From the NCBI RefSeq assembly GCF_000277645.1, contig NZ_AKGG01000012.1, positions 152,388 to 216,387 of the forward strand: a stretch of 64,000 nucleotides of DNA. Direction: 5' to 3'. The translations under genes were made by a program, and so were the position numbers. The notes below the pieces were generated by a model, which saw nothing but the letters and a program-made list of their open reading frames with translations, ran no database searches and was not told where the DNA came from. The DNA comes from Weissella koreensis KCTC 3621. GTDB taxonomy: Bacteria; Bacillota; Bacilli; Lactobacillales; Lactobacillaceae. Shown one piece after another: positions 1 through 7,935 of this stretch (positions within the stretch are counted from its first letter, which is position 1; each line of letters starts with the position of its first letter).

Positions 1-423
1 TACTAATGTCTCATCACCATTGGCATAAAACAAAGAGTTCATGGCCACACGATCAATATAATTTTCAACATAGAAACGTTGGTCGTTTGTTTTTAATGCA
101 TATTGTGCATAAAATTTGTATGCTGCCATAAATGATTTAAATTTAAATTGTTCTGACTTGAGGAAAGCATATAGTTGTTCAATAAAAGCAAAGTCATATT
201 GATTCAACATATCTTTATCAATAAACTCGTTCTCTAGTAAATAATCAAATTTAGCTTTTAAAGAATCAAATTTAAGTGTATTTGGAATAACATTTTCTTT
301 TAAAAATGCTTCTAATGCTTCACGATCTTTGTCAATTTGAATCATCCCATTTTTTGGAATATTTAATTCATTATTCAAATCAAAATAAGTTACTTCATCT
401 TGATTCAACGTGTCTAATGCCAT
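1..423 (-). CDS. nrdE: Ribonucleoside-diphosphate reductase class Ib, alpha subunit (N-terminal part)
   Basis: Only the first 141 codons are inside the window; the gene runs off the left end. My translation starts MALDTLNQDEVTYFDLNNEL and continues with motifs typical of NrdE N-termini: a PKNG-MIQIDKDREAL stretch, FKFKSFMAAYKFYAQYALKT and an ending YIDRVAMNSLFYANGDETLV. NrdE is the catalytic subunit that reduces ribonucleoside diphosphates to deoxyribonucleotides, using the NrdF radical subunit and NrdH as electron donor. The start is supported by an AAGGGAG ribosome-binding site 8 nt upstream. nrdH lies directly upstream on the same strand, but a terminator-like hairpin sits between them. 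The active site and C-terminus are not visible. Confidence 0.93.
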   Translation of the reverse strand, partial: MALDTLNQDEVTYFDLNNELNIPKNGMIQIDKDREALEAFLKENVIPNTLKFDSLKAKFDYLLENEFIDKDMLNQYDFAFIEQLYAFLKSEQFKFKSFMAAYKFYAQYALKTNDQRFYVENYIDRVAMNSLFYANGDETLV

Positions 424-453
424 TTCATATACTCCCTTATTATCAGATCAAAT

Positions 454-485
454 AAAAAAGACCAATGGTTAAAATAACTTTGGCC
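454..485 (-). terminator. Terminator-like hairpin between nrdH and nrdE
   Basis: On the minus strand the arms GGGCCAA-AGTTA and TAACC-ATTGGTC pair around a TTT loop and are followed by six T. It sits inside what should be an nrdH-nrdE transcription unit and only about 30 nt before the nrdE start, so it may be an attenuator that lowers nrdE relative to nrdH rather than a full stop. Confidence 0.65.
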
Positions 486-537
486 CTCTTTATAAACCAA
501 CCACTCAATTAATATTTTGTATTAATTGCATCTTAAT

Positions 538-771
538 TTAGATTGCCATACGTAATTTCTTTAATAAATCTGGTCGGAATCCCTTAATGGGCTCTTGTTG
601 ATCTGCAAAAACAACTGGGACAGCTTGATAACCTGCACTTTTCAAAAAGTTCATTGCTTCAGCATCATCCTCAACATTTTTTTCAGTAAATTCAATCCCG
701 TACTGTATTAATGTTTTCTTAGTCATCATACATTGCACACAATTATTCTTTGTATAAACTGTGACTGACAT
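538..771 (-). CDS. nrdH: NrdH glutaredoxin-like redoxin
   Basis: A 77-residue thioredoxin-fold protein that delivers electrons to class Ib ribonucleotide reductase NrdEF. It shows the redox motif C-V-Q-C at about residues 10-13 (NNCVQCMMTKKTL) followed by the conserved AVPVVF and KGFRPD segments, which fit NrdH. I chose the ATG at 771 because it is preceded by a GGAGG ribosome-binding site 8-9 nt away and gives the family's usual N-terminus (MSVTVYTKNNC); the frame stays open for 12 more codons upstream. It is the first gene of the leftward nrdH-nrdE unit, with a promoter-like sequence just upstream and nrdI divergent beyond that. Confidence 0.93.
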   Translation of the reverse strand: MSVTVYTKNNCVQCMMTKKTLIQYGIEFTEKNVEDDAEAMNFLKSAGYQAVPVVFADQQEPIKGFRPDLLKKLRMAI

Positions 772-818
772 GGTTAAAATCCTCCAATTTATTTCTTTTA
801 TTTGCACCTTTTTCGGAA

Positions 819-862
819 TGCTTTATGTGCTTTAGTATACCTACGAAAATAACATAAAGCAA
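819..862 (-). promoter_or_regulatory. Putative nrdH promoter framed by a 10-bp inverted repeat
   Basis: Minus-strand TTGCTT (857-862) and TATACT (834-839) are 17 bp apart and point to nrdH. The exact repeat TGCTTTATGT (819-828) / ACATAAAGCA (852-861) brackets the core, with 33 bp between the starts of its arms, about three helical turns. This is the geometry of an operator pair for a dimeric or looping repressor. It does not match the usual NrdR box that I know, so the regulator is unknown. Confidence 0.5.
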
Positions 863-1051
863 TATTGAAATTAAATCATTTTCGTGTTAAGGATAAAATA
901 AACCGCTTTAATTAGCTATTTAAAGCCATTTAACAACAAACGTTATTGAGAAACTAAATCTAACGCAATGTTATATTTATTATGCAAAAGAGTTGTTTAA
1001 CTTTTAAAAATGGAGTATCTTTATACTATTATATTTAACAAGGAGCCTCAA

Positions 1052-1741
1052 ATGATTATCAACTTAATCTATACCTCAATTGCTGGAAATACTAAAAAAT
1101 TCATTGATAATTTAATTGAATTCTCACAACATAACGAAATTAATTATCAATTTAAAGCTATTGAAATTTCTGCAAACACACAACTAAACACTTTAGATCA
1201 CCCAAGTTTTGTTTTTGTCCCAACCTATTTAGATGGTGGTAATGGCATTCATAGCGGTGTGAAAGAGATCCTCACTACTCCACTCTTTGAATTTCTTGAA
1301 GATCTACCTGATACTAAAAATATTTTAGGCGTCATTGGATCAGGCAACAAAAATTTTAATGCGCAATATGTTTTAACTGCTCGACGTTATGCTATTAAAT
1401 TTGGTGTTCCTTTAATTGACAACTTCGAATTACGTGGTGTTCCAACAGATGTTGAACGTATCTTTAATAATATTATGACCAGGCTAGATCAAAAGATATC
1501 AAATCGACCACTTCAATTTAAACCAACAAAGGCCTATCAATGCATTTCTAACGCTGTGACTGAACTTATAATGATTGATGAAAACCAACAGTTGGTTTCC
1601 CCTATCTTTGCTGGAAGCAATTTTAACTTGTCTTCGCAGGCATTAGACCCTATAGAATTAGAAAGACCCGAGGAACTGTATTCTATTCAAGTTAAAGCCT
1701 TAACCATTCAACACTATTGGTTGGTACCTCGAACAATCTAA
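1052..1741 (+). CDS. nrdI: NrdI-type flavodoxin with a C-terminal extension
   Basis: The first ~150 residues match NrdI, the flavoprotein that supplies the oxidant for assembling the dimanganese-tyrosyl radical cofactor of NrdF. Visible are the flavin phosphate loop near the N-terminus (YTSIAGNTKKF), the FVFVPTYLDGG segment and the conserved GVIGSGNKNFN. At 229 residues it is longer than the usual 120-160; residues ~150-229 have no motif I recognise. The ATG at 1052 follows AAGGAG by 6 nt; the in-frame ATG at 1010 has no good site. It is divergent from nrdH-nrdE, not inside an nrdHIEF operon. Confidence 0.88.
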   Translation: MIINLIYTSIAGNTKKFIDNLIEFSQHNEINYQFKAIEISANTQLNTLDHPSFVFVPTYLDGGNGIHSGVKEILTTPLFEFLEDLPDTKNILGVIGSGNKNFNAQYVLTARRYAIKFGVPLIDNFELRGVPTDVERIFNNIMTRLDQKISNRPLQFKPTKAYQCISNAVTELIMIDENQQLVSPIFAGSNFNLSSQALDPIELERPEELYSIQVKALTIQHYWLVPRTI

Positions 1742-1770
1742 GAACAATATAATTTTTTATATAATTAATA

Positions 1771-1820
1771 AAAATACCCTTACCATTGAAAGTTAAACTC
1801 CAACGGTAAGGGTATTTTTA
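1771..1820. terminator. Bidirectional terminator between nrdI and fabT
   Basis: A long stem pairs AAAATACCCTTACC-ATTG with CAAC-GGTAAGGGTATTTT across a short loop and has A-rich and T-rich flanks on both sides. It would end nrdI from the left and the MarR-family gene from the right. Confidence 0.85.
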
Positions 1821-1829
1821 TATTTTTAA

Positions 1830-2279
1830 TTAATCAACTAAATTTTTCAAATAGTCTTGTAATCTAAAAATAGCATTTTGTACTGTATTTGATTCTTCAC
1901 TATCAAGGTCACTAAACATCGTATGTGTAAGTCCCCGGTGAAAAGCATCATGGGAACGACAAACTGCTTGTCCTTTGGCAGTTAAAACGATTAGAACAAG
2001 ACGTCGATCAACATCATCACGCTGACGTTCAACATAACCCTTGCGGAATAATTTATCAATCGAACTAGTCATTGTACTTGGTGTTACATGTACAATATGA
2101 GCTAGTTTTGATGCGGCCACTTCACCTTGTCCACCAATCGCCGCAATAATGTGCATATCCTTTAGTGTAATATCACTAAACTCAGAGTCACGCAGTGAGG
2201 CCTCTTCTATCCACATTGCATTATTAAAAACATCAACAAGTGAAGTATTCACATCTTCAAAAGAAATTTTATCCGCCAT
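1830..2279 (-). CDS. fabT: MarR-family regulator, FabT-like
   Basis: A 149-residue winged-helix protein. The N-terminal pattern FNNAMWIEEASLRDSEFSDI followed by LKDMHIIAAIG is what I associate with FabT, the repressor of fatty acid synthesis genes in Lactobacillales; the helix-turn-helix (VTPSTMTSSIDKLFRKGYVER) and the wing (DDVDRRLVLIVLTAKG) follow. I place the start at the ATG at 2279 because AAGGA lies upstream at good spacing, and because a more upstream start at 2381 would fall on the promoter -35 box. No fab genes are next to it in this window, so the regulon is inferred. The leader holds a probable autoregulatory operator. Confidence 0.78.
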   Translation of the reverse strand: MADKISFEDVNTSLVDVFNNAMWIEEASLRDSEFSDITLKDMHIIAAIGGQGEVAASKLAHIVHVTPSTMTSSIDKLFRKGYVERQRDDVDRRLVLIVLTAKGQAVCRSHDAFHRGLTHTMFSDLDSEESNTVQNAIFRLQDYLKNLVD

Positions 2280-2299
2280 TTTCACCATCCTTATTTCTA

Positions 2300-2330
2300 T
2301 CAAATTATCTAGAAACATCCGATAATTTGA
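2300..2330. promoter_or_regulatory. Inverted-repeat operator in the fabT leader
   Basis: Exact arms TCAAATTAT (2300-2308) and ATAATTTGA (2322-2330) are 22 bp apart, centre to centre, two helical turns. The site lies downstream of the fabT promoter and upstream of its start codon. The TTTGA/TCAAA character fits sites bound by FabT-type regulators, which suggests autoregulation. Confidence 0.55.
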
Positions 2331-2352
2331 ACTTCTAAATATTCGACACTTC

Positions 2353-2381
2353 ATCTTAACGTGATATTTATTTTTTGTCAA
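2353..2381 (-). promoter_or_regulatory. fabT promoter
   Basis: Minus-strand TTGACA (2376-2381) and TAAGAT (2353-2358) with a 17-bp spacer: a near-perfect sigma-A promoter. Transcription would begin around 2346, which places the inverted repeat at 2300-2330 inside the transcribed leader. Confidence 0.75.
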
Positions 2382-2394
2382 ATATCATCGTAAA

Positions 2395-2429
2395 GATAAA
2401 AGCGACCGGGTAAAAAAATTCCGATCGCT
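2395..2429 (-). terminator. ileS terminator
   Basis: On the minus strand the stem GCGATCGG / CCGGTCGC (one G-U pair) has a 13-nt T-rich loop and is followed by TTTTATC. It lies about 50 bp after the ileS stop codon. Confidence 0.7.
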
Positions 2430-2475
2430 TCTCTTCTATTCAGTAATTTATCAAATGATAGAATTATTTATTAAA

Positions 2476-5271
2476 TTATTCTAAACCTTCATCCAATGCC
2501 TCTGGGAAATTATCACGAACAATCTGTGCTTCGTGTTTAGACAGCATTGGGAAGTCTGAATCTTGACCAAGATCCAAGTGATACATTCGATCACGTGGTG
2601 ACATTTCACCAGCAGCATGTTCCACCTCAACAAAGTAATCATCAAATTGATCAACGGTGTCTGGCTTATCTGCAATTGACTTCAATTCCAACTGTGATAC
2701 CAACAAAAGAACTCGAATGTCTTGACCCAAACTATCGATTAATTCTTTTTGTTCTGGTTGTAGATACAAAGTTACAGCGGCTTCAGCTGGCTTACCAATC
2801 AAGTCATTATTACGAGCTACTTCTAAGGCTTTATTGACCGCTGATCGGATATCCATAAACTTAGTCCAACGCGTTAACAATTCGCTATCATGATCCAAAT
2901 CTTCCACTTCAGGCATATCTGTCAAATAAGCAAATTCACCTGTCTCATTAGGCAAATATTCAAAAATTTCTTCTGCTGTATGAGGCAAAATTGGTAGCAT
3001 CAGTTTATTTAAGCTCACTAAGATTTTATACAAAACTGTTTGCACTGAGCGACGTAAAATACCATTTGGTGCTTCAACATACAAAACATCCTTGTTGAAG
3101 TCCAAGTAAAATGCTGACAAATCAACATTAATAAAGTTCATTAATGATTTATTAACGGCTTGGAAATCATAACGATCATATGCAGACTTCAATTCAGCAA
3201 CTAGATCATTAAAACGCGCATAGAAATATTGATCAACAGGTGTCATATCAGCAAAAGCGACTTGATCTTTCTGAGAATCAAAGTCACTAGTATTAGCTAG
3301 CAAGAATCGCATTGTATTTCTAATCTTACGATAACTGTCTGAAGTTTGCTTAAACCCATCCATGGTAACACGGACATCCTGAGATGTATCAACCGTTGAT
3401 ACCCAAAGACGAATAATATCAGCTCCCATACTATCAGTAATCTCATTTGGTTCAATCGTATTTCCAATGGATTTAGACATTTTTTCACCATTAGCATCTA
3501 AAGTGAATCCTTGTGAAAGAACGCTCTTGTATGGTGCATGACCAGTTGCTGCAACCGAAGTAATAATTGATGAGTTAAACCATCCACGGTATTGATCAGA
3601 ACCTTCCAAGACAAGATCAGCTGGGAACTCTAAATTATCTCGCGTTGCCAAAACACCTTGATGAGAAGTCCCTGAATCAAACCAAACATCCATAATGTCA
3701 TTTTCTTTAGTAAATTGACCATTTGGTGAATGTTCATTTGTATAACCTTCTGGCAAAAGTTCCTTAGGTTCTTTTTCAAACCAATAAGTTGAACCATTCT
3801 CTTCCACTAATTTGGCTACATGTTCAATAATATCTGGGTCTAGGATTGCTGTTCCATCTTCTGCATAGAAAATTGGAAGAGGCACGCCCCAAACACGTTG
3901 TCGTGAAATTACCCAATCACCACGATCTTTCAACATATTGTAAAGGCGTTTTTTACCCCAAGCTGGTGAGAAAGTAACATTATCCAATTCAGATAGTAAA
4001 TCATCTCTAAAATCAGCTACTGAAGCAAACCATTGTGGCACAGCTCGATAGATAACTGGTTTCTTAGTTCGCCAATCAAACGGATATGAATGCGTAATAT
4101 CTTCTTGCTTTAAGAGAACCCCTTGATCAGATAACTTCTTTAATGAGATTGCATTTGCATCCTCATAGAAGACACCTGCAAAGTCAACTCCAGCTTCTTC
4201 AGTCATTTTACCTTGATAGTCTACCGGTACTGCTATTTCTAGGTTGTACTTTTGCCCAACATAAAAATCATCTTCCCCAAATCCAGGCGCAGTATGAACT
4301 AATCCGGTCCCTGCATCAAGAGTAACAAAGTCTGCCAACATTACTAATAACTCAACATCATCATAGAATGGATGTTGTGCAGTAATATATTCCAAATCTT
4401 TTCCAGTAAATTCAGCCAAAACTTCATAGTCTGACCAACCAAATATTTCAGCATCATGAGCTAACAATTCAGTAGCAATGATATACTTCTTATCTGATCC
4501 AGATGGCTTTACTTGTGAATACTTAAATTCAGCATTCAATGAAATTCCACGAGAACCAGGAATGGTCCAAGGAGTTGTCGTCCAAACCACAAAGTAAGTA
4601 TCATTATCTAGAAGTCCCTTACCGTCCTTCACTTGTTCTGCATAATATGCAGTTGGTGAAGTTACATCATGATACTCAATTTCTGAAAGAGCCAAAGCAG
4701 ATTCAGAAGACCATGACCAAAAGACTGGCTTTTTACCTTTATAGATATAACCTTTTTTAGCCATGTCACCAAAGACTCGCAATTGAGCTGCTTCAAATTC
4801 AGGCATTAAGGTAAGATATGGGTGGTCCCAATCGGCAGCAATTCCCAAGCGCTTAAAGTCATTCATTTGCTTTTTAACTTGCTTGTGAGCAAATTCATCG
4901 GCCATTTTACGCCAAATTACTGGTCCAACTGCTTTACGATCTTTTCCCATCTTGGTCAATTGTTGTTCAATTGGCAAACCGTGTGTATCCCAACCAGGAA
5001 TAAATGGTGAACGGAATCCGTTCATTGACTTGTAACGAACAATAATATCCTTAGAAATTTTGTTCATCGCATGTCCAATATGAATATTTCCATTGGCGTA
5101 TGGAGGTCCATCATGCAAAATAAACGTAGGTTTTCCTTCGTTTAATTTCTGACGAGCTTCATAGACTTTATTCTCTGCCCAAATCTTTTCACGTCGTACT
5201 TCATTGACGGGTAAATTACCACGCATCGGAAATTTAGTTTTACCGATATTCAATGTATTTTTAATTTTCAT
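2476..5271 (-). CDS. ileS: Isoleucyl-tRNA synthetase
   Basis: A 931-residue class I synthetase that charges tRNA-Ile. The HIGH motif is in [12 protein letters not shown] and the KMSKS motif in [11 protein letters not shown]; the editing domain lies between ([28 protein letters not shown]). I chose the ATG at 5271 ([20 protein letters not shown], the family's usual beginning) with AGGAG 10 nt upstream, rather than the longer frame from 5316. The far C-terminus aligns with the zinc-binding domain of bacterial IleRS, but all four cysteine ligand positions are replaced (S, D, S and E at about 891, 894, 911 and 914). Expression is controlled by a T-box leader with its own promoter. Confidence 0.98.
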   Translation of the reverse strand: MKIKNTLNIGKTKFPMRGNLPVNEVRREKIWAENKVYEARQKLNEGKPTFILHDGPPYANGNIHIGHAMNKISKDIIVRYKSMNGFRSPFIPGWDTHGLPIEQQLTKMGKDRKAVGPVIWRKMADEFAHKQVKKQMNDFKRLGIAADWDHPYLTLMPEFEAAQLRVFGDMAKKGYIYKGKKPVFWSWSSESALALSEIEYHDVTSPTAYYAEQVKDGKGLLDNDTYFVVWTTTPWTIPGSRGISLNAEFKYSQVKPSGSDKKYIIATELLAHDAEIFGWSDYEVLAEFTGKDLEYITAQHPFYDDVELLVMLADFVTLDAGTGLVHTAPGFGEDDFYVGQKYNLEIAVPVDYQGKMTEEAGVDFAGVFYEDANAISLKKLSDQGVLLKQEDITHSYPFDWRTKKPVIYRAVPQWFASVADFRDDLLSELDNVTFSPAWGKKRLYNMLKDRGDWVISRQRVWGVPLPIFYAEDGTAILDPDIIEHVAKLVEENGSTYWFEKEPKELLPEGYTNEHSPNGQFTKENDIMDVWFDSGTSHQGVLATRDNLEFPADLVLEGSDQYRGWFNSSIITSVAATGHAPYKSVLSQGFTLDANGEKMSKSIGNTIEPNEITDSMGADIIRLWVSTVDTSQDVRVTMDGFKQTSDSYRKIRNTMRFLLANTSDFDSQKDQVAFADMTPVDQYFYARFNDLVAELKSAYDRYDFQAVNKSLMNFINVDLSAFYLDFNKDVLYVEAPNGILRRSVQTVLYKILVSLNKLMLPILPHTAEEIFEYLPNETGEFAYLTDMPEVEDLDHDSELLTRWTKFMDIRSAVNKALEVARNNDLIGKPAEAAVTLYLQPEQKELIDSLGQDIRVLLLVSQLELKSIADKPDTVDQFDDYFVEVEHAAGEMSPRDRMYHLDLGQDSDFPMLSKHEAQIVRDNFPEALDEGLE

Positions 5272-5301
5272 TAATTTAGCACTCCTATTTTGTATTTTTA
5301 A

Positions 5302-5505
5302 ATAAAAAGTCCGCATTGATTAACTTAATAATCAATGCGGGACGTTAGTTTATTAACGTGGTACCACCCGAGTTCGCCAAAAGGCCTCAAAATATTATCA
5401 TCTTTAATTTGGTCTTTTAGTGATAAGTATTAAGTTTAACTTTTTCGGCTCACACCATCCCGAAATCGCTTAAAAGTACTCTTAATACCGTTTGGTTAAA
5501 AAACT
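5302..5505 (-). promoter_or_regulatory. T-box leader of ileS
   Basis: The minus strand carries the T-box core GGGTGGTACCACG (5357-5369), which pairs with the tRNA acceptor end. It is followed by a strong terminator hairpin (CCGCATTGATT... AATCAATGCGG, 5309-5343) and a T tract. The upstream Stem I region contains GATGGTGTGAGCC and an ATC triplet (5422-5424) followed by a purine, which is the likely isoleucine specifier. Uncharged tRNA-Ile would stabilise the antiterminator and switch ileS on. Confidence 0.92.
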
Positions 5506-5511
5506 CTATTT

Positions 5512-5540
5512 ATAATAAACTAAAATTAATCTTTATTCAA
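5512..5540 (-). promoter_or_regulatory. Promoter of the ileS T-box transcript
   Basis: Minus-strand TTGAAT (5535-5540) and TATTAT (5512-5517) with a 17-bp spacer. The -35 box lies inside the last codons of divIVA, so ileS has its own start although the division cluster reads in the same direction. Confidence 0.65.
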
Positions 5541-6326
5541 GAATTGATCCCGATTTTGATCTTTTTCAGGTAGAACAACTACAGTATCAACGTCATCAGA
5601 TTTAGACGTTGCTTTAGCTTCATCAGAAAATTCTGCTAACTTTGCTTGTACAGCAGACTCAAAATCTAAATCAGCTGTTGAAGATATTGGCATAGTAGCT
5701 GCTGAAGACATTGGATTAACCGCAGCTGAAGATGTTGGCATAGTAGCTGCTGAAGATGCGGCTACTAATTTTTCATTCGCTGCTGAACCAACTGTTAAGC
5801 CTTCAATTTCAGACCAACCATTATCATTATTCACTAAATCAATTTGATTTTTAAGAATTCCTGTCAACTTACTTTTAAATGATAACATTTCTTGAGTTAA
5901 AGCATCTTTCTCGGCTTTCAAACGATCAATTTCAACTTGTGAATCATTCTTAATTTTATCTGCATCTCCATTGGCCTTAGTAATAATTTCATTGGCCTTT
6001 GAAGTAGCATCCAAAACAGTCTTTTGAGCTTGAGATTCGGCTTGTGAACGAGTTGCTTCCACCTCTGACTCAGTTTGCTTCTTCAAACGTTCGGCAGCTT
6101 CTTGCGCAATCAAGATTGAGGAATTAACTGATTGTTTCATTTCCTCTACTTGTTGGGCGTTGGCTTCTGCATCAGCCACCTTAGTCTTCAAAGTTTGATT
6201 CTCATTAATCAAATTTTCAAAATCAATTACAATTTGATCCAAAAAGTCATTAACCTCAACTTTATCGAATCCGCGACCGCGACTAGTAAAATCTTTTGAA
6301 TGAATTTCTTGTGGTGTTAATGCCAT
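5526..6326 (-). CDS. divIVA: Cell division protein DivIVA
   Basis: A 266-residue curvature-sensing coiled-coil protein that gathers at division sites and poles. The N-terminal membrane-binding motif MALTPQEIHSKDFTSRGRGF is clear, then VEVNDFLDQI and a long heptad-rich stretch (about residues 30-155). The C-terminal third is low-complexity: the segment SSAAT-MP recurs and is encoded by a 22-bp exact direct repeat 48 bp apart (5687-5708 and 5735-5756), so this tail may vary in length between strains. It is the last gene of the division cluster, 15 bp after ylmH. Confidence 0.95.
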   Translation of the reverse strand: MALTPQEIHSKDFTSRGRGFDKVEVNDFLDQIVIDFENLINENQTLKTKVADAEANAQQVEEMKQSVNSSILIAQEAAERLKKQTESEVEATRSQAESQAQKTVLDATSKANEIITKANGDADKIKNDSQVEIDRLKAEKDALTQEMLSFKSKLTGILKNQIDLVNNDNGWSEIEGLTVGSAANEKLVAASSAATMPTSSAAVNPMSSAATMPISSTADLDFESAVQAKLAEFSDEAKATSKSDDVDTVVVLPEKDQNRDQFLNKD

Positions 6327-6341
6327 ATCTCTAACCTCTTC

Positions 6342-7133
6342 CTATTTTTTGATAACATTTAAGCTAATTCGCCATTTATCTTTTTTTGTTTGTCCATTTA
6401 TTTCAGTTATTTTTAATCGGCCATAGCGCCGGACCGAAATCAAATCGTTAATTGCTACGACCTCATCCGGGCGATCCATTACGGTCCAATTGATTTTAAC
6501 TGAACCATGTTCAATCAACTCTTTTGCTTTGGACCTAGATATATTATACCCATTTGCGACAATAATATCCAACCTTAACGAAGCTGCCAACGTTTCTTCT
6601 AGTAAGTAATCCTGTAAGGGGTGTAATACGTCCCTGATATCTACTTCTAAATATCGAACTTTAACCCGTCCAATCCGCTCTAAATCAGGTGATTGTTGAA
6701 CAAATTGTGCAATTGGATTAGTGACAATAATTTGCCAATTTTTCTGTTCGTCGGTAATAATATCGCCAATTCTATTTCGCTGTAAACCAGAATTAATTAA
6801 TGCCCCTAAAATATCACTGTGATGTAATTCAGCAAATTTGATTGGATAATTAATTTGTATAACTTTCAAATCAAAATCATTAATATTCCAATCATAATAA
6901 CTAGGAACTAATAAACCACGTTGGCTTTCAGCGTCTTCATAACCGCCCCAAAAATTAACTTTAATTTCATCATCACCATTAATCAACGTTTCCAAAATAT
7001 AACGTTGACGAGGGTTCAAAAAATCGGTCAGGATAGGTCGATATTCATCATGCGCTTGTCGTAAAAGTCCTTCAGCAAAATCAATAAATTCTGATTCATA
7101 AGGTCGAAAATGTTGTTTAATTTTATCAACCAT
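6342..7133 (-). CDS. ylmH: YlmH-like S4-domain RNA-binding protein
   Basis: A 263-residue protein with the layout of YlmH: an N-terminal RRM-like part (residues ~1-170, with FLNPRQRYI near residue 40) and a C-terminal S4 RNA-binding domain (residues ~180-250: RLDIIVANGYNISRSKAKEL). S4 proteins of this family act on ribosomes or tRNA-like RNA; the link to division is by conserved gene order only. It lies between yggT and divIVA as in other Firmicutes, with short spacings that fit an operon. Confidence 0.92.
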   Translation of the reverse strand: MVDKIKQHFRPYESEFIDFAEGLLRQAHDEYRPILTDFLNPRQRYILETLINGDDEIKVNFWGGYEDAESQRGLLVPSYYDWNINDFDLKVIQINYPIKFAELHHSDILGALINSGLQRNRIGDIITDEQKNWQIIVTNPIAQFVQQSPDLERIGRVKVRYLEVDIRDVLHPLQDYLLEETLAASLRLDIIVANGYNISRSKAKELIEHGSVKINWTVMDRPDEVVAINDLISVRRYGRLKITEINGQTKKDKWRISLNVIKK

Positions 7134-7157
7134 TTTCTCATCTCATTTCATTTTTAA

Positions 7158-7421
7158 TTAATAAAACATTTGGCTAAGCATTCTTAATCCGAATTCAGCT
7201 GCTTCTAAAATTAAAATTGCAATCAGTGGTGAAAAATCTAACATACCAGTTCTAGGTAAAAGTTTTCGAACTGGTTCAACAATTAAATCACTCATCCATG
7301 TAGCCCATTGACCAAATTTACTTTGTAAGGCACCTGGAAACCATGACATCAAAGCAGTAATTACAATTAATAATTCTAATCCAGAAATTGCAAAGTGTAA
7401 TAAAGCAAAGATTAAATTCAT
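7158..7421 (-). CDS. YggT-family membrane protein
   Basis: An 87-residue membrane protein with two hydrophobic spans (about residues 5-25 and 58-80) on either side of a conserved P-V-R-K-L-L-P loop (VEPVRKLLPRTGMLDFSP), the YggT signature. The function is not settled; the gene sits between sepF and ylmH in most Firmicutes division clusters, and the 12-bp gap to sepF fits co-transcription. Confidence 0.93.
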   Translation of the reverse strand: MNLIFALLHFAISGLELLIVITALMSWFPGALQSKFGQWATWMSDLIVEPVRKLLPRTGMLDFSPLIAILILEAAEFGLRMLSQMFY

Positions 7422-7433
7422 AAATACCCCTAT

Positions 7434-7922
7434 TTAATTTTCAAAAGAGTTTCCTAGATTTTGTGAAATCGTTCCTGAAATTTCAAAATTATGTGGTGTC
7501 GCTAGGAAAATAGATTCTCCAATTCTTTGGACACTACCTTCAACAGATTGTGCAGCTCCAGCTAAATAATCTACTATCCTCATTGATTGAGAATTATCAA
7601 TTGAACTAAAATTGATCAATGCTGCATTACCATTTAAAATCTCATTTACAATTTCTTTAACATCAGAATAAATTCGTGGCTCAAAAACCACTATTTTAGC
7701 TGTGTCTCCTAATTGTGCATCCATAGCTAACACATTTGGCCGTTGCACTTTAGGCTTTGGTCGTGAATCCGCATTATTAGCTGTATTAGCATTTCCAGTA
7801 TTAGTGGATGGCTCTTCTTCATTATTATTTGATTCATCATAATACTCTTGTGATGATGAATTATATTCATAGTCTTCTTCATTAGAATTAAAAAAATTAG
7901 AAACTTTTTGCATAAAGCTCAT
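7434..7922 (-). CDS. sepF: Cell division protein SepF
   Basis: A 162-residue FtsZ-bundling and membrane-anchoring protein. The N-terminus (MSFMQKVSNFFNSNE) is the amphipathic membrane-targeting helix, followed by an acidic, Asn-rich linker (residues ~15-60) and the conserved SepF core (residues ~75-155: VVFEPRIYSDVKEIVNEILNG, then RIVDYLAGAAQSVEGSVQRI). It lies 13 bp after ftsZ and probably shares its transcript. Confidence 0.96.
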   Translation of the reverse strand: MSFMQKVSNFFNSNEEDYEYNSSSQEYYDESNNNEEEPSTNTGNANTANNADSRPKPKVQRPNVLAMDAQLGDTAKIVVFEPRIYSDVKEIVNEILNGNAALINFSSIDNSQSMRIVDYLAGAAQSVEGSVQRIGESIFLATPHNFEISGTISQNLGNSFEN

Positions 7923-7935
7923 ATCCTATTCTCCG

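Noticed and set aside
772..1051. NrdR boxes in the nrdH-nrdI gap
   Set aside because: I looked for the usual paired ACAC-TATAT-type boxes and did not find them; the inverted repeat seen has another sequence.
2280..2381. N-terminal extension of the FabT-like gene to 2381
   Set aside because: The extension would include the promoter -35 and -10 boxes and the operator; the ATG at 2279 has the ribosome-binding site.
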